Assembly (NCBI GenBank): GCA_029237515.1
Contig: JARBAV010000461.1
Location: forward strand, 1-7,427
Reading direction: 5' to 3'
DNA length: 7,427 nucleotides
Source of the DNA: Nitrososphaerales archaeon
GTDB taxonomy: Archaea > Thermoproteota > Nitrososphaeria > Nitrososphaerales > Nitrososphaeraceae
The stretch's first letter is position 1. Each line of letters opens with the position of its first letter. Both the position numbers and the translations under genes were made by a program. The notes under the pieces were generated by a model. The model was not told the DNA's origin. It made no database searches and saw only the letters and a list, made by a program, of their open reading frames with translations. Shown here piece by piece: positions 1 through 5,610 of this stretch.

Positions 1-84
1 AATCCGGACAGCCAGAAGTAATCCGATAATCTCAATGTGGTTCTTATATAGGAATAGCTATAGGGGATTGTTAGAAGATATACC
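1..84 (+). other. Leader of cbiE or tail of an unseen upstream gene
   Basis: No gene can be assigned with confidence. Frame 1 ends at a TAA at 19-21 and frame 3 at a TAA at 27-29, so an upstream gene could finish in either. Frame 2 stays open past the cbiE start and reads SNPIISMW around 17-40; frame 3 then reads GSYIGIAIGD at 39-68 before a TAG at 72-74. Joined by one frameshift, these two pieces resemble a glycine-rich C-terminus such as that of CbiC-type proteins, but the evidence is thin. The same stretch carries a TATA-like sequence, so it may simply be promoter DNA. Confidence 0.3.
43..50 (+). promoter_or_regulatory. Possible TATA box for cbiE
   Basis: CTTATATA lies about 38 nt before the TTG start of cbiE. 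That spacing suits an archaeal TATA box with a leader of roughly 10 nt. It is a weak call because any AT-rich stretch can match and because the upstream gene context is missing. Confidence 0.3.
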
Positions 85-852
85 TTGCAGAAATATTTGT
101 TTATTGTTGGAGTTGGACCTGGTTCCCCACAATATTTGACATGCGTTGCTATAGAAGCTATCGAGAAGTCCAAGTATATAATCGGATACAAATACACATT
201 GGACACCATAGAGAGCATAATCGATAGGACTAGACAGGAGGTTTATCATGTAACGATGCTGAATCAAGAGTCTGTATATCAAGATGTCTATAATAAAATG
301 AAAGATGGAGAATATTGTACTGTACCTTTTACTGGAGACGCCAACTTTTCTGAATCAGAAGTTGTTGATAGATTACTAGAGATTTTTGGAGATGACACTG
401 TTGAGATCATTCCTGGAATAAGCTCTATACAAGTCGCTTCTTCTAAATCTAAGATACCATTAGATAAATCATATGTACTTTCGTTTCACGTTTCTGGTGA
501 TATAGAAAAAAAGAAAAAAGAATTGATCAATGCAATAATGGATAAGAAAAGTGTGATTCTGCTCCCTCGTCCTTGGCCCAATGATCCTTCAAAGAATTTC
601 ATGCAATCAGACATTGTCAAATTCCTTAAGTTTAATGGAATAAATATTTCTACGCTGAAAGTATGGGTCTTTGAATACCTTACTAAATCCAATAAAGAAA
701 CTGTTTTCAGAGGAAATGCTAGCGAACTGGAAGGAATGAGCTTCAATCCCTTGTCGATAATGATAATAGATCAAAATGAAAGGCAGACGTACAGAGATTT
801 TGATTCCCCCGAAAAAAAGCAAATACCTAAAATAGTACTTGATAGCAGCTGA
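85..852 (+). CDS. cbiE: Cobalt-precorrin-7 C5-methyltransferase (CbiE family)
   Basis: CbiE transfers a methyl group from S-adenosylmethionine to C5 of the corrin precursor in the anaerobic cobalamin pathway; it is a soluble tetrapyrrole methylase, often paired with the decarboxylating methyltransferase CbiT. The 255-residue product shows the family's N-terminal loop [11 protein letters not shown] (residues 9-19), the [11 protein letters not shown] segment (84-94, in place of the usual GDP/GFS) and the PGISSIQVA segment (110-118). A typical CbiE is about 200-220 residues, so this one has a longer, charged C-terminus. It lacks the CbiT half found in CobL fusions. The start is TTG: a stop at 61-63 closes the frame upstream, no ATG lies in the first 50 codons, and the TTG places the glycine loop at the expected distance. 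The stop precedes the ThyX-like gene by 5 nt, so the two are almost certainly co-transcribed. The cbiE versus other corrin methylase assignment is from motif memory. Confidence 0.85.
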   Translation: MQKYLFIVGVGPGSPQYLTCVAIEAIEKSKYIIGYKYTLDTIESIIDRTRQEVYHVTMLNQESVYQDVYNKMKDGEYCTVPFTGDANFSESEVVDRLLEIFGDDTVEIIPGISSIQVASSKSKIPLDKSYVLSFHVSGDIEKKKKELINAIMDKKSVILLPRPWPNDPSKNFMQSDIVKFLKFNGINISTLKVWVFEYLTKSNKETVFRGNASELEGMSFNPLSIMIIDQNERQTYRDFDSPEKKQIPKIVLDSS

Positions 853-857
853 AGAAA

Positions 858-2516
858 TTGACTGATCAAATTAAAAATGAAAATCTGTTCTATGATACCT
901 TCATAGAGGAAGAAACAGCAATACTCCAAGCGCATTTTTCAAATACTGACAAGAACATTTTCGCCATTATTACTCCTAAGCAAGTCGATAGAGGAGCACT
1001 GATGTCTAGATACTCTAGAACAGATAAGACTATGAGACGAGTTTTTTTGGACGAATTTATTCGTAATCCTAATCGAGGTAAAGAATTTTATGATAGAGTA
1101 TTGTTAGAATACGGAGATGATTCCGTAGCTGAATTAGGTGAAGCTCAAATTGCAGTAGAGTGGATTTCAAATATTGCGGCCAAGAAACTTGAGGATCGAA
1201 GGATTGGATTATCTTATCTAGAGAAATCATCTCGCTATGTAGCATTGGATCAGAAAATCAGAGGTAATTACAAATATTATCACGAGGAGCTTATTATGTC
1301 TTCTAAATTCTCAGACAAATATATTCAGGCTTGTGATCATGCATTTGACCTATATTCTAAAAATATCAGTCCAATGCAGAAATATCTTGAAGAGAGAGAG
1401 CCTATTGAAAAATTCTACTTCTTTGATTCCAATACAAGACATGATGTATCGTACAACAATCTAAAAGAATCTAAGGATATAGAGTCGGCAAATAGAATCT
1501 ACCGATCAACCATTAAGGCCAAATCATTGGACATATTAAGAGGCATTTTGCCAGCATCAACACTCACTAATATTGGAATCACTGGTAATGGCAGAGCATT
1601 TGAATACCTACTATCCAAGATATTCGCATCAGACTTGAGTGAATTAAGGAATTTAGCAAGTCACCTGCATGATGAGCTTGACAAGATTATTCCTTCATTC
1701 ATAAGACGAGCAAATGATGAAAAATATGGCAAACTATTACAAGACTACTTCATTAATACGAGAAAAGCCATAACCAGACTCTCCGAACTTCATTTAAAGA
1801 ATATTCAAGTAAATAGAAGTCCTGAGAGCATCAATTTACTCGAGTTTCCTGATAATTTTGAAGCCGAAGTCAAAGTCGCAGCAGCCATACTATATGAATT
1901 TGCTAAAGGGCAGTCATTGGAAAGTATTATCAAATATGTACGATCTCTCAAAAAAAATGAGCGCATAAATATAATACGAATGTACACTAAATTTCGATCG
2001 AATAGAAGACATAGACCGGGTAGAGCATTCGAGATGGTTGATTATACATTTGAGCTGCTTACTAATTTTGGCATGTTTCGTGATCTGCATCGGCATAGAC
2101 TTCTTACGACTGAAAGACAATTGCTATCCACCAAACACGGTTATGATATCCCGGATGAGATTGTAAGTTTAGGGATCTCTAAGGAATTTAGAGATTGTAT
2201 GTATGAATGTAGCGACGTTTACGAGATACTATCTAATCGGATGCCAGAACAGGCGCAATACGTAGTAAATTTTGCATTTAGATACCCATATTTTCTGAAA
2301 ATCAACTTACGCGAAGCATGCCATATGATCGAACTTAGAACTTTGCCCCAAGGACACGCAGACTATCGAAGCGTTTGCCAACGACTCTTTAAATATATAG
2401 AAGAAAAAAATCCTATTCTTGCTGAAGGAATAAAATTTGTGGATCTCAATACATATGGATTGGAGCGGTTTACCACAGAGAAGAAAACAGAAAAAAAGAA
2501 ACAAGGAAAAAACTAG
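858..2516 (+). CDS. Tandem ThyX-domain protein (divergent flavin-dependent thymidylate synthase homologue)
   Basis: The 552-residue product is about twice the length of ordinary ThyX (220-250 residues) and reads as two ThyX-like domains in series (roughly 30-290 and 330-535) with a lysine-rich tail (541-550). True ThyX makes dTMP from dUMP using FAD and methylenetetrahydrofolate, with signature RHRxxSxNExSxR. Domain 1 keeps much of it as [14 protein letters not shown] (114-127): R114, S119, E122, S124 and R126 remain, but His and the third Arg of RHR and the Asn are changed. It also keeps [20 protein letters not shown] (231-250), matching the ThyX dUMP/flavin-binding helix region. Domain 2 keeps RHR (412-414) but has T417, E419, R420, L422 and S424 where Ser, Asn, Glu, Ser and Arg are expected. 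Flavin binding is plausible; dTMP synthesis is doubtful. The TTG start lies 5 nt after the cbiE stop, suggesting a role near cobalamin or one-carbon metabolism (inference). Confidence 0.82.
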   Translation: MTDQIKNENLFYDTFIEEETAILQAHFSNTDKNIFAIITPKQVDRGALMSRYSRTDKTMRRVFLDEFIRNPNRGKEFYDRVLLEYGDDSVAELGEAQIAVEWISNIAAKKLEDRRIGLSYLEKSSRYVALDQKIRGNYKYYHEELIMSSKFSDKYIQACDHAFDLYSKNISPMQKYLEEREPIEKFYFFDSNTRHDVSYNNLKESKDIESANRIYRSTIKAKSLDILRGILPASTLTNIGITGNGRAFEYLLSKIFASDLSELRNLASHLHDELDKIIPSFIRRANDEKYGKLLQDYFINTRKAITRLSELHLKNIQVNRSPESINLLEFPDNFEAEVKVAAAILYEFAKGQSLESIIKYVRSLKKNERINIIRMYTKFRSNRRHRPGRAFEMVDYTFELLTNFGMFRDLHRHRLLTTERQLLSTKHGYDIPDEIVSLGISKEFRDCMYECSDVYEILSNRMPEQAQYVVNFAFRYPYFLKINLREACHMIELRTLPQGHADYRSVCQRLFKYIEEKNPILAEGIKFVDLNTYGLERFTTEKKTEKKKQGKN

Positions 2517-2520
2517 GGGA

Positions 2521-2531
2521 CTTCTTTTTTT
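2521..2531 (+). terminator. T-rich archaeal terminator after the cbiE / ThyX-like unit
   Basis: A CTTC followed by seven T residues (2525-2531) starts 4 nt after the stop codon. Archaeal RNA polymerase commonly terminates at such T-tracts without a hairpin, and none is evident here. Confidence 0.5.
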
Positions 2532-2545
2532 CGGGAGTCAATAGT

Positions 2546-2595
2546 AATATCGCTTATATCTCCAATATCGTTTATATTCGTAGTATTTCGATATT
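2546..2595 (+). repeat. Short AATATCG repeats downstream of the terminator
   Basis: AATATCGCTTATAT (2546-2559) recurs as AATATCGTTTATAT (2564-2577), 13 of 14 identical with an 18-nt period, and the core appears inverted as CGATATT at 2589-2595. The repeats lie just ahead of a weak 44-codon ORF. They could be an operator or simple AT-rich duplication. Confidence 0.35.
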
Positions 2596-2598
2596 CCC

Positions 2599-2733
2599 TT
2601 GAAATTAGCAAAGGAATTGGAAAAGATTGTCTTGGAAATTCCTCTATATATTATAAATAATAGGAAAAACGAGTACAAGGTAAAGATAATGCAAAGTTGC
2701 TTAGTCTTTGACGGGCAAACCAGTCTTATATGA
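2599..2733 (+). CDS. Possible small protein, 44 residues, unrecognised
   Basis: A TTG-started frame runs for 44 codons, opened by a TAG at 2581-2583. The product begins with a charged helix-like segment (KLAKELEKIVLE) followed by a hydrophobic-then-basic stretch (IPLYIINNRKNEYKVKI) and a short tail with one Cys. Codon use (ATA, AGG, GAG, AAG) resembles the neighbouring genes. No family is recognised, and the AATATCG repeats lie immediately upstream. In AT-rich DNA a frame this short can arise by chance; it may also be a remnant of a longer gene. Confidence 0.28.
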   Translation: MKLAKELEKIVLEIPLYIINNRKNEYKVKIMQSCLVFDGQTSLI

Positions 2734-2832
2734 TAGCTAAGCAAAAAATACAATTGGTAATATTGGAATATAATATAGTATAGAGCTGCAGGAGTCATTT
2801 TGTTACTTGTGCTATAAACTATTTTTGACTGT

Positions 2833-2969
2833 AAGATAACAAAGTTCCGGAATACCTTTTATGCAATTGCCTCAACTTTCTCAGAGTTGTAACAACGATA
2901 GCATAATGGGACAACTGCTTGACTTAGGTATGACGATCAGCTTATTGAGTCCAACCGTCCTACCTATTC
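2833..2969 (+). repeat. Structured intergenic element, copy A
   Basis: This is one of two related copies (the other is 3782-3901). Block 1, 2833-2862, starts AAGATAAC, contains the palindrome TTCCGGAA and ends CTTTTAT; it matches copy B at 26 of 30 positions. Block 2 (2925-2939, TAGGTATGACGATCA) and block 3 (2960-2969, CTACCTATTC) also match copy B apart from small indels. Blocks 2 and 3 pair as a hairpin: TAGGTA (2925-2930) with TACCTA (2961-2966) and GACG (2932-2935) with CGTC (2956-2959), separated by one T/C mismatch. A second possible stem, AGTTGT (2885-2890) with ACAACT (2911-2916), is not shared with copy B. The element may be a small RNA, an untranslated regulatory element or a MITE-like repeat. 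Confidence 0.55.
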
Positions 2970-2972
2970 ATA

Positions 2973-3029
2973 CGTAACGCTAACTAGATATAATAAAACC
3001 GCTCTTTGCTAGTCTATGTTACTGTTACG
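2973..3029 (+). repeat. Nested inverted repeat downstream of copy A
   Basis: CGTAAC (2973-2978) is complementary to GTTACG (3024-3029), and inside it ACTAG (2983-2987) is complementary to CTAGT (3009-3013), giving a two-part stem around an AT-rich 21-nt loop. It directly follows copy A, so the two together could form one structured RNA of about 200 nt. There is no equivalent stem after copy B. Confidence 0.3.
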
Positions 3030-3217
3030 CTGCTCCTAGATGATTTATTAGTGAATACAGAAACAACTAAATGCAGATCACATAGCCTATTTCTATTGCA
3101 TTTCCAATCAATTTATTTCAAAATTTGAATTAGGAATAAGATGGATACTTGTTTGAGACTCAAGTTCGAGTATTTCAAAAACAGGCATTGTAATTTATGT
3201 AGCAACATTTAGCTAGA

Positions 3218-3223
3218 ATTATA
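3218..3223 (+). promoter_or_regulatory. Presumed TATA box of yjbQ
   Basis: ATTATA within an AT-rich stretch is centred about 31 nt before the yjbQ ATG. This fits a leaderless or near-leaderless archaeal transcript; no ribosome binding site precedes the ATG. Confidence 0.35.
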
Positions 3224-3251
3224 ACAAACATATCATACTCGTATTCTTGAG

Positions 3252-3671
3252 ATGAAATCTAAGACAGAATATCTTACCTTTAATACTCCAACTAGACGTG
3301 CCTATGTTAATATTACTTCCAAAGTGAGAAAGATAGTTGAAGAAAGCAAAATAAATGAAGGACTTTGCTTGGTTAATGCTATGCATATTACGGCTAGCGT
3401 TTTTATAAATGATAACGAAAGTGGATTGCATCAAGATTTTGATAAATGGTTAGAAAAATTGGCACCCCATGATCCAACAGATCAGTATGAACACAATGAA
3501 ACAGGGGAAGATAACGCTGATGCACATTTAAAACGACAAATAATGGGTCGTGAGGTTATAGTTGCCATCACAAATGGAAATTTAGATTTCGGCCCGTGGG
3601 AGCAAATATTCTATGGAGAATTTGATGGTCGGAGAAATAAAAGAGTATTAGTAAAGGTGATTGGTGAGTAA
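3252..3671 (+). CDS. yjbQ: YjbQ/UPF0047 family protein (secondary thiamine-phosphate synthase type)
   Basis: The 139-residue product has the full length and motif order of the YjbQ/UPF0047 family: [14 protein letters not shown] (45-58), D62, H81 followed by EDNADAH (86-92), [12 protein letters not shown] (108-119) and EFDGRR (123-128). H45, H81 and H92 are the likely metal-binding or catalytic histidines. The usual GTWQ is GPWEQ here, a small departure. E. coli YjbQ has weak thiamine-phosphate synthase activity, hence the family name, but the physiological role is unsettled. The ATG start is well placed, with a TATA-like box about 31 nt upstream. The stop codon lies within the first codons of a small membrane ORF (8-nt overlap), implying translational coupling. 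The gene is flanked on both sides by copies of the same structured repeat. Confidence in the family is high and in the exact reaction low. Confidence 0.92.
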   Translation: MKSKTEYLTFNTPTRRAYVNITSKVRKIVEESKINEGLCLVNAMHITASVFINDNESGLHQDFDKWLEKLAPHDPTDQYEHNETGEDNADAHLKRQIMGREVIVAITNGNLDFGPWEQIFYGEFDGRRNKRVLVKVIGE

Positions 3672-3777
3672 AAAGAGGTCTAATGTTTCCATTAAATTCA
3701 ATACCCAGGATGTCAGAATAGTTATTGCTCTTGCACTGATAGTTCTTTCTGCTGTGACCTTTTATGGCCTACTATGA
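3664..3777 (+). CDS. Small single-pass membrane protein, 37 residues
   Basis: A GTG start overlaps the yjbQ stop by 8 nt. The frame encodes a basic N-terminus ([11 protein letters not shown], residues 2-12), a short polar linker (NTQDVR) and one hydrophobic segment, about residues 19-37 ([19 protein letters not shown]), ending right at the C-terminus. The layout is that of a tail-anchored or N-in single-pass membrane peptide with a cytoplasmic basic head by the positive-inside rule. The overlap suggests coupled expression with yjbQ, so it may bring a partner to the membrane (inference). It is not recognised; the size and layout are loosely like archaeal Sec61-beta but the sequence is not a clear match. 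Structured element copy B begins 4 nt after its stop. Confidence 0.55.
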   Translation: MSKKRSNVSIKFNTQDVRIVIALALIVLSAVTFYGLL

Positions 3778-3781
3778 AAGA

Positions 3782-3901
3782 AAGATAACCATGTTCCGGA
3801 ATGTCTTTTATTCTAAATCTCTATTCTTAGTACGAGTTCCTAAATCTGCATGGTAGGTAGTGACGACCATTCCGACAAATTCTCGGTCGCACTACCTTTT
3901 C
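3782..3901 (+). repeat. Structured intergenic element, copy B
   Basis: This is the second copy of the element seen at 2833-2969, in the same orientation 949 nt further on. Block 1 (3782-3811) matches at 26 of 30 positions, including the TTCCGGAA palindrome and the CTTTTAT end. Block 2 (3854-3869) shares TAGGTA, then TGACGA, with a one-base insertion; block 3 (3892-3901, CTACCTTTTC) matches 9 of 10. The spacing between blocks 1 and 2 is about 20 nt shorter than in copy A. The hairpin is stronger here (see the terminator entry). It starts 4 nt after the small membrane ORF, so in this copy it would be the 3' untranslated region of the yjbQ unit. Confidence 0.55.
3856..3900 (+). terminator. Strong hairpin with TTTT, probable end of the yjbQ transcript
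   Basis: GGTAGTG (3856-3862) pairs with CACTACC (3890-3896) and CGACC (3864-3868) with GGTCG (3885-3889), a 12-bp stem with a single bulged A at 3863 and a loop of about 16 nt. TTTT follows at 3897-3900. The shape resembles an intrinsic terminator, but archaea rely mostly on T-tracts, so the stem may instead stabilise the 3' end or be part of a small RNA. Confidence 0.45.
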
Positions 3902-3933
3902 CTAAACTTTTCCACTATGTTTTAAGTACCTAT

Positions 3934-4023
3934 GTTGCGAATTCGGGTAGACATGCCCTACATCTCTTGGCTGGTCCAACCAGGGCACGGCGAATCCATG
4001 GAATGCGGTTAGACACGTTAACC
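3934..4023. other. GC-rich island of about 90 nt between convergent units, possibly a structured RNA
   Basis: By hand count this stretch is about 54% GC against mid-30s around it, which in an AT-rich genome is a hint of structured RNA. Local pairings include CTGGT/ACCAG around a CCA loop (3971-3983), GCCCT/AGGGC (3955-3986 region), ATTCG (3941-3945) with CGAAT (3991-3995), and GGTTA (4007-4011) with TAACC (4019-4023) around a 7-nt loop. No tRNA, SRP or RNase P signature was found. Several frames are open on both strands, the longest on the minus strand, but none has a supported start. The plus-strand T-rich patch at 4121-4133 could end a transcript. The remaining sequence to 4178 shows nothing recognisable. 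Confidence 0.35.
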
Positions 4024-4178
4024 TAGTCTCTTCCTAGTAGTTCTACTTCTTATATGTTAAGTAGCCACTCTTGACAGGAATATAACCTATCAGGTGTCCT
4101 CCACTTTTCAATAAGTCGCTTTCATTTTTCTTTGCTATCCGTAGTTTGTATAGCCAATATTGTTAGAATATATGTCTA

Positions 4179-5090
4179 TTAGTTAGAGTAATTACAGATT
4201 AATAACTCTGTATACCCTAACCTCTTAGATGCTGTACTATTGATATTCCTTCTTACAGTAACCTGATGTAAGTTTTTCGCGTAGTCAGCATACAACCCTC
4301 TAACATACTCAGTATCGGAATTACTTAGGAGAATCTTACATCCTCTAGCATCTAATTCCTTAAAGATCTCAGCTAGACATTTTTGATCTCTTTCAGTAAA
4401 TCCAGCACCAGTATAACCTGTAAAATTTGCAGTAGAAGTCAGAGGATCGTAAGGAGGATCTAAATAAACGAAATCGCCTTTCTGGGTCTTGTCAGTCAAT
4501 ATTTTATGATAGTCCTTCCAATAAAGATGAGTTTCTAATGTGTTTAGTATCAGACTAGCGTTACGTAGGTTCTTACTATCACATATGATCGGATTCTTGT
4601 ATTTTCCCATAGGAACATTGAACTTACCTTGGGAATTTACTCGATAGAGTCCATTATAACAAGTTTTGTTGAGTGTAATAAACCTGGCTGCCTTTTCTAC
4701 AGAGGTTCTATTTTCAGTATCAAATCCATCTCTTAACTTATAATAAAAATTTTGAGGCGCTTTATGATATTCTATTTTGTATCTTTCAAGAACATCTATT
4801 AGTTCGTTGACATTTGATTTAACCAACCTATTTACATTAATCAGTTCTTGGTTTATGTCAGATAAATACGCAACAAACCTCTGATTCCTTTCAAAAACCA
4901 GATGGTAGAAGAAGGCACCTCCCCCCAAAAAGGGCTCGAAATATCTGTTAAATGTTAAAGGGAGAAGTTTATCAAGTCTATCCAATAACTGAGTTTTTCC
5001 TCCAGCCCATTTCACAAAGGGAAAGGTCCGAGGTAACCGTAGATCCGTGAGATTCTTTTCAAATGTTTCATGAGTGTATGTTCTGGCCAA
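4179..5090 (-). CDS. dam: Dam-type N6-adenine DNA methyltransferase (D12 class), solitary
   Basis: The 303-residue product carries the D12/alpha-class amino-methyltransferase motifs in order: FVKWAGGKTQLL (25-36, motif X), FEPFLGGGAFF (51-61, motif I for S-adenosylmethionine), SDIN (77-80), NKTCYNGLYRVN (141-152), the catalytic DPPY (211-214), LLSNSD (254-259) and a C-terminal NINSTASKRLGYTELLICN (273-291) typical of Dam/DpnM. It transfers methyl to adenine N6, in relatives usually in GATC. Length is normal and every motif is intact. The start is TTG; an in-frame stop 18 nt upstream leaves no alternative before the first motif. No restriction endonuclease, specificity subunit or MutH is in the window, so it looks like an orphan methylase, though a partner could lie elsewhere. 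It is convergent with the yjbQ unit. GATC specificity is inferred from family. Confidence 0.92.
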   Translation of the reverse strand: MARTYTHETFEKNLTDLRLPRTFPFVKWAGGKTQLLDRLDKLLPLTFNRYFEPFLGGGAFFYHLVFERNQRFVAYLSDINQELINVNRLVKSNVNELIDVLERYKIEYHKAPQNFYYKLRDGFDTENRTSVEKAARFITLNKTCYNGLYRVNSQGKFNVPMGKYKNPIICDSKNLRNASLILNTLETHLYWKDYHKILTDKTQKGDFVYLDPPYDPLTSTANFTGYTGAGFTERDQKCLAEIFKELDARGCKILLSNSDTEYVRGLYADYAKNLHQVTVRRNINSTASKRLGYTELLICNYSN

Positions 5091-5117
5091 GGGTACCCTA
5101 TTTTGACGTTATTGCAC

Positions 5118-5132
5118 AATCATTTAATGATT
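5118..5132 (-). promoter_or_regulatory. Palindrome over the presumed dam TATA box
   Basis: AATCATT and AATGATT form a perfect 7-bp inverted repeat around one T. On the minus strand its centre reads CATTAAATG, a TATA-like sequence about 34 nt before the dam TTG start, so a dimeric repressor bound here would block TBP. Two GATC sites, 5138-5141 and 5144-5147, lie directly upstream, which would expose the promoter region to the enzyme's own mark if it recognises GATC. Confidence 0.4.
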
Positions 5133-5171
5133 ACTGTGATCTTGATCTTATTGATAGTCCTCAACATACAA

Positions 5172-5395
5172 CTATACTAGGTCTATTTCTAGAGCAGAAA
5201 GAGCTTTAATATCACTAAAATTAGCTACAAGGGCCGCTAACTCAACAAAAGTGATGACACTTTAGCATAATTGCCAAACCATAATTTCGAAATCAAGTCC
5301 AAAGCTTTGACTTTCTTCCAATCCTAGACAGGAATAAAGTACACAGTTTTGCATTCATAAGCTTTGACTTTTTCTAATTGGAAGTGTAAATTGTC
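5172..5395 (-). pseudogene. Decayed reading frame upstream of dam, unrecognised
   Basis: On the minus strand a protein-like frame from 5395 down (EKVKAYECKTVYFIPV, TAG at 5326-5324, then DWKKVKALDLISKLWFGNYA) ends at a TAG at 5239-5237, and the neighbouring frame continues with VANFSDIKALSALEIDLV before a TAG at 5174-5172. Read together this is about 74 codons with one stop and one frameshift. The last piece loosely recalls the SxLVxDFPEIxELDINPL stretch of the ATP-grasp domain of ADP-forming acyl-CoA synthetases, but that is a faint resemblance. A 13-bp direct repeat (5302-5314 and 5359-5371, AAGCTTTGACTTT) falls in the same frame, 19 codons apart. The coding character is judged by eye only; chance is possible. 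Confidence 0.35.
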
Positions 5396-5417
5396 TTTTC
5401 ACCCAGAAAGTTATTAA

Positions 5418-5579
5418 TTGTACCTTTTTCGTAGTGCTAATACTTCTTCGTACGATAACCTGGCATATGATCTTCGTATGTCAGCACATAACTCATTAGG
5501 AAAATGTTTTGCCTTGTATGATCAGGAGATTGAAGAATTACGAAACAGGCTCATGTTATTCTACCTGTCTAACAACTGA
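5418..5579 (+). CDS. Possible small protein, 53 residues, unrecognised
   Basis: A TTG-started frame follows a TAA at 5415-5417 and ends with TGA at 5577-5579, 31 nt before the next gene. The C-terminal half looks helical and amphipathic (ALYDQEIEELRNRL then MLFYL). No family is recognised. The same DNA read on the minus strand also gives a plausible frame (5414-5520, containing LSYEEVLALRKRYN), and only one of the two is likely to be real, so either may be a fragment of a decayed gene. The presumed TATA box of the next gene overlaps its stop codon. Confidence 0.25.
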   Translation: MYLFRSANTSSYDNLAYDLRMSAHNSLGKCFALYDQEIEELRNRLMLFYLSNN

Positions 5580-5587
5580 TTAAAATA
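5579..5587 (+). promoter_or_regulatory. Presumed TATA box of the amidohydrolase-like gene
   Basis: ATTAAAATA is centred 28 nt before the GTG start codon, the spacing expected for a leaderless archaeal transcript. Confidence 0.4.
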
Positions 5588-5610
5588 CTTCCGTCTTGAT
5601 GTGAAGATCT

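Larger units (their letters stand above)
2734..3251 (+). other. Long gene-poor gap before yjbQ
   Basis: No convincing gene is visible here on either strand. It contains an AT-rich TATA-like patch at about 2766-2776, the structured repeat copy A (2833-2969), a further inverted-repeat set (2973-3029), a 23-codon ATG frame at 3141-3212 ending in a CNLC motif (too short to call), and the presumed yjbQ promoter. The density of inverted repeats between 2880 and 3030 suggests a transcribed structured RNA rather than inert spacer, but this is inference. Confidence 0.4.

Noticed and set aside
486..822. Minus-strand reading frames inside cbiE, and similar ones inside the ThyX-like, yjbQ and Met-rich genes
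   Set aside because: They are antisense shadows of well-supported genes with no promoter or protein features of their own.
2538..2798. Minus-strand 86-codon frame rich in Tyr, Phe and Ile
   Set aside because: Its composition is what AT-rich repeats give when translated, and it ends in low-complexity Tyr/Arg runs from the AATATCG repeats.
2861..2977. A 38-codon ATG frame starting at the end of repeat block 1 in copy A
   Set aside because: It runs through the hairpin of copy A, has no counterpart in copy B and shows no recognisable protein features.
3160..3180. AAGTTCGAGT resembling a tRNA T-arm loop
   Set aside because: The flanking bases cannot form the 5-bp stem and no acceptor or anticodon arm is present.
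3934..4060. Minus-strand open stretch of about 44 codons through the GC-rich island
   Set aside because: No usable start codon, and other frames in the same DNA are equally open because of the higher GC content.
5250..5264. GTGATGA resembling a C box of a C/D guide RNA
   Set aside because: No D box (CTGA) lies at a suitable distance; the bases are part of a small AAAGTG/CACTTT inverted repeat and of the decayed frame.
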